From NCBI RefSeq assembly GCF_000026005.1, contig NC_005295.2, positions 1,418,655 through 1,482,654 of the forward strand: DNA of 64,000 nt, given 5' to 3'. The DNA is from Ehrlichia ruminantium str. Welgevonden (GTDB taxonomy: Bacteria > Pseudomonadota > Alphaproteobacteria > Rickettsiales > Anaplasmataceae). The translations under genes and the position numbers were made by a program. A model generated the notes under the pieces. It was not told the origin of the DNA, searched no databases, and saw only the letters and a program-made list of their open reading frames with translations. How positions within the stretch are numbered: the first letter of the stretch is position 1; the number at the start of each line of letters is the position of its first letter. Shown in pieces: positions 61,186 to 64,000 of the stretch.

Positions 61186-61959
61186 ATGAATAACAAGAAT
61201 AGTATTACAAAAGTATATATAGTAACAATACTTTCTTTTATCTTATTACCTATACAATCATTTTCAGCATTGATAGGTAATATCACTAAAAATGAAGAAT
61301 ATTCTAATGTATATATTACCAGCCAACTTAAGCCTACTGTATTATATTTTAAAGATTTTTCATTAAAAGAAATTAATGCTTCACATAAATCAAATGATGA
61401 TATTATTACTCAGCATGATACAAAATTTCACAATAATACCAGTAGCTTTAGTGGATCTGTGGGATACTCATCTCTAGGATTAAGACTTGAATTAGAAGGC
61501 TCTCATGAAAAATTTCACATGCAAAATTCTGATATCATATCAAAAATAAGTAAATATCAGTATTCTACAAAAGCATATGCAGCAACTACTGATAATTATA
61601 CTAATACAAATAATAATAACATAACCTTAACATCCCTTATGGTAAATACCTGTTACGATATAACAATAGGTAATTCATCAGCAGTCCCATATCTGTGCAC
61701 AGGAATTGGTGGAGATATCATAAATATTTTTAATGCAACACATCTCAGATTTGCATATCAAGGAAAAATTGGCATAAGCTACCAACTAAACAACAACTTC
61801 TTTCTGTTTGCTGACACATACTATCACAAAATTATGGGTAATAAATTTAAAGATTTATACATCCATAACTCTTCAAACATTACACCTATGTTAGCTAAGA
61901 TAGATATTGGTTATTTTGGTAGCGAAGTCGGGTTAAGGATTATATTTAATAAACTATAA
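61186..61959 (+). CDS. P28/OMP-1 family outer membrane protein
   Basis: The 257-residue paralog is the shortest complete one here; its variable loops are reduced. It has a signal peptide (MNNKNSITKVYIVTILSFILLPIQSFSA) and YITSQLKPTVLYFKDFSLKE. The SFSGSVGYSSLGLRLELEGSHEKF block, MVNTCYD and IGYFGSEVGLRIIF followed by NKL complete the family pattern. Spacing to the previous gene is 27 nt, and to the next 16 nt. Confidence 0.93.
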   Translation: MNNKNSITKVYIVTILSFILLPIQSFSALIGNITKNEEYSNVYITSQLKPTVLYFKDFSLKEINASHKSNDDIITQHDTKFHNNTSSFSGSVGYSSLGLRLELEGSHEKFHMQNSDIISKISKYQYSTKAYAATTDNYTNTNNNNITLTSLMVNTCYDITIGNSSAVPYLCTGIGGDIINIFNATHLRFAYQGKIGISYQLNNNFFLFADTYYHKIMGNKFKDLYIHNSSNITPMLAKIDIGYFGSEVGLRIIFNKL

Positions 61960-61975
61960 GATAGGTTATAAACTT

Positions 61976-62845
61976 ATGAAAAAGAAAATTAATATACTAA
62001 ATGTTATATTATTAGCATCACTATCAGCATTTTTATCTACCAAATCATCAGCAGTATCCTTAGACAACATTGAAAGTCCTCAAATATATTTAGGAACTAA
62101 TTATAAATTAAGCATTTCTCATTTTACAAATTTCTCAGTACAAGAAACCAATCAAACAGTAGATATTATTGGTTTAAAAAGTAACGTACCAAATACTGAA
62201 GATGATATATTAAAAACAGCAAAAAACTTCAATACTCAATATAATCCAATATTCAAAAATAATTTTACCGGTTTTAGCGGAGCACTTGGTTATTATTCAG
62301 GTAAAGGACTTAGACTGGAATTAGAAGCTTCTTACCAGGATTTTGATGTCAAAAAAAGCAAAAATTATAAAACAAATGACGCTCATAGGTATTTTGCTTT
62401 AGTCCGCAACAAAGATGATAAAGCATTTCAACCACAAGATGATGTTTTATACCGTAAACGTTATAGATCTTTTTACTCTTTTATGAGAAATGATGGCATA
62501 TCCATTGCATCAGTTATGTTCAATGGTTGTTATGATCTGCCATTTAGTAATTTCAAAGTATCATCTTACGCATGTATAGGAATTGGCGGAGATTTCATAG
62601 AATTCTTTGAAGCAATGAAGGTAAAATTCGCATATCAAGCTAAACTAGGTATTAGTTATTATATATCACCTTCCGTCAATTTATTTGCTGACACTTATTA
62701 TCACAAATCAGTAGGAAACCAATTTAAAAATTTACGTGTTCAATATGCACACACATTGAGATTAACACCTATTTTTACCTCAGCAATAGCCAAACTTAAT
62801 ATCGGATATTTTGGAGGAGAAGTAGGATTTAGGTTTATATTTTAA
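61976..62845 (+). CDS. P28/OMP-1 family outer membrane protein
   Basis: The 289-residue paralog has a signal peptide (MKKKINILNVILLASLSAFLSTKSSA) and IYLGTNYKLSISHFTNFSVQETNQ. The NFTGFSGALGYYSGKGLRLELEASYQDFDV block and HRYFALVRNKD follow. MFNGCYD and IGYFGGEVGFRFIF close the family pattern. All recognised P28 positions are present, and the final Phe is the beta-barrel signal read by BamA. Confidence 0.94.
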   Translation: MKKKINILNVILLASLSAFLSTKSSAVSLDNIESPQIYLGTNYKLSISHFTNFSVQETNQTVDIIGLKSNVPNTEDDILKTAKNFNTQYNPIFKNNFTGFSGALGYYSGKGLRLELEASYQDFDVKKSKNYKTNDAHRYFALVRNKDDKAFQPQDDVLYRKRYRSFYSFMRNDGISIASVMFNGCYDLPFSNFKVSSYACIGIGGDFIEFFEAMKVKFAYQAKLGISYYISPSVNLFADTYYHKSVGNQFKNLRVQYAHTLRLTPIFTSAIAKLNIGYFGGEVGFRFIF

Positions 62846-62870
62846 TAATAAAAAAATAGGAGAATATTTT

Positions 62871-63719
62871 ATGAATAAAAACAAATCTATCATAATAGGA
62901 ACAGCTTTAACATTCTTATTAGCGTTCTCACCTATTGAATCTTTTTCAGCAAATCAAACTGATGAAACTATACCTATCACAGCTCCAATTTCTGGTATAT
63001 ATTTCACAGGACAATATAAACCAGGAATTTCTAATTTTAGCAATTTTTCAGCAAAAGAAACTAATTACAATACTCAAAAATTAGTAAGACTAAAAAAAGA
63101 CGCTAAAGAAAGCAACCTTCTTGGAGTTAATACAAATTTCGAAGATACATACTCTGTAAAATTTCAGAACAACATTATTAGCTTTAGTGGAATTATAGGA
63201 TATGCTACCTCTAAAGGTATAAGATTAGAAATAGAAGGTGCTTATGAATCATTTGATGTAAAAAGCCCAGTTGGATACTCAAAAGACAATGCCTACTATA
63301 GATACTTTGCTTTAGCACGTAGTATGACCAAAGAAAATCCTAAAGAGTTTACTGTAATGAAAAACAATGGATTATCTGTTGCATCTATAATGATTAATGG
63401 TTGTTATGATTTCGCGTTAGACGATTTTGCATTATCACCTTATATATGTGCAGGTATCGGTGAAGATTTTATTGAATTCTTTGATGCACTACATATCAAA
63501 ATCGCTTACCAAGGCAAATTAGGTATTAGTTATCGTGTATCTCCTAAAATCAGCTTATTTATTGATGGGTACTACCATCATATTATAGGTAACCAATTCA
63601 AAAACTTAAGCGTACATCATGCTGTTGAGCTTTCTGAATTTCCTAAAAATTCTTCTGCAGTTGCTACCCTTGATATAGGATATTTGGGTGGTGAAGTTGG
63701 AGCAAGATTTATATTCTAA
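62871..63719 (+). CDS. P28/OMP-1 family outer membrane protein
   Basis: The 282-residue paralog has a signal peptide (MNKNKSIIIGTALTFLLAFSPIESFSA) and IYFTGQYKPGISNFSNFSAKETNYNT. The SFSGIIGYATSKGIRLEIEGAYESFDV block, YYRYFALAR, MINGCYD and IGYLGGEVGARFIF complete the family pattern. It is closest in layout to the genes on either side, and a GGAG ribosome-binding site precedes the ATG. Confidence 0.94.
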   Translation: MNKNKSIIIGTALTFLLAFSPIESFSANQTDETIPITAPISGIYFTGQYKPGISNFSNFSAKETNYNTQKLVRLKKDAKESNLLGVNTNFEDTYSVKFQNNIISFSGIIGYATSKGIRLEIEGAYESFDVKSPVGYSKDNAYYRYFALARSMTKENPKEFTVMKNNGLSVASIMINGCYDFALDDFALSPYICAGIGEDFIEFFDALHIKIAYQGKLGISYRVSPKISLFIDGYYHHIIGNQFKNLSVHHAVELSEFPKNSSAVATLDIGYLGGEVGARFIF

Positions 63720-63741
63720 TATAAACATAATGGGAAAGTTT

Positions 63742-64000
63742 ATGAATTACAAAAATACCTTATTAGGAATTATGCTTGCATTATCATTATTACCTACTAA
63801 ATCCTTTTCAGAGTCTATAAGTAATAATGATAATAGTCAAAATTTTAAGCTATACATAAGTGGACAATATAAGCCAGGAGTTCCTAAATTTAATAATTTT
63901 TCAGCAAAAGAAACCAACGTTAAGACCCAGAAATTACTGGGTCTTTTAAGTGGTACATCACGTAAAATAGACAAATATAAGGATTTCTCAAATACCTATA
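63742..64000 (+). CDS. P28/OMP-1 family outer membrane protein, cut by the window end
   Basis: The first 86 codons are visible: a signal peptide MNYKNTLLGIMLALSLLPTKSFS, then LYISGQYKPGVPKFNNFSAKETN and a variable stretch. It shows the family N-terminus and continues past 64000. It starts 22 nt after the previous gene, so the operon extends beyond the window. Confidence 0.9.
   Translation, partial: MNYKNTLLGIMLALSLLPTKSFSESISNNDNSQNFKLYISGQYKPGVPKFNNFSAKETNVKTQKLLGLLSGTSRKIDKYKDFSNTY

Overview
The window comes from an obligate intracellular alphaproteobacterium of the family Anaplasmataceae, almost certainly the genus Ehrlichia. The evidence is a very AT-rich sequence, only about 64% coding by my count, long intergenic tracts with tandem repeats, and an XRE-type regulator (tr1) heading a row of P28/OMP-1/MAP1-family outer-membrane protein genes at the right end. 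The low coding density resembles E. ruminantium or E. canis more than E. chaffeensis, but I cannot assign a species by eye.

Layout. 1-4962 (+): the rseP tail, bamA, an OmpH/Skp chaperone, fabZ and purH; the lpx genes usually found with bamA and fabZ are absent. 5349-9108: pgsA with a tiny membrane ORF behind it, a divergent heme-copper oxidase subunit I-like gene and a SURF1 gene. 9531-16707: a secreted pentapeptide-repeat protein, a lineage-specific basic protein with an internal duplication (effector-like), and a glycerol-1-phosphate dehydrogenase-like enzyme. 17643-19666: the Fo ATP synthase genes (a, c, b', b), convergent with ftsA. 21285-24764: a 192-bp tandem repeat array, trkH and tRNA-Ser(GGA). 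24803-27951: tilS and ftsH, overlapping. 30108-35322 (-): lgt, a five-span membrane protein whose 3' end has been amplified into a 243-bp tandem array, and a small CHCC zinc-finger protein. 35919-40668 (-): secD, a ThiF/MoeB-like E1 enzyme, pyrE and recA. 42148-47261: bioD, ftsY, icd and an N-terminal fragment of asd. 49053-54817: recJ, a 145-bp tandem array, an orphan minus-strand terminator next to paired palindromes, cca and ndk. 55057-64000 (+): tr1 and eight OMP-1 family genes (the last cut by the window edge), with one unrelated protein inserted among them.

Functionally most genes are core housekeeping functions of a reduced genome: outer-membrane assembly, phospholipid and lipoprotein synthesis, respiration and ATP synthesis, Sec/SRP targeting, tRNA maturation, recombination, biotin and nucleotides. 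The variable part is the surface-protein cluster. Its first gene has a clear promoter preceded by two tandem 13-bp palindromic boxes. The gap between its first two genes holds an exact match to the parS (ParB) consensus. The other notable theme is repeat growth in the intergenic DNA: unrelated arrays of 192, 243 and about 145 bp and a 258-bp-spaced pair, one of which has copied the end of a gene.
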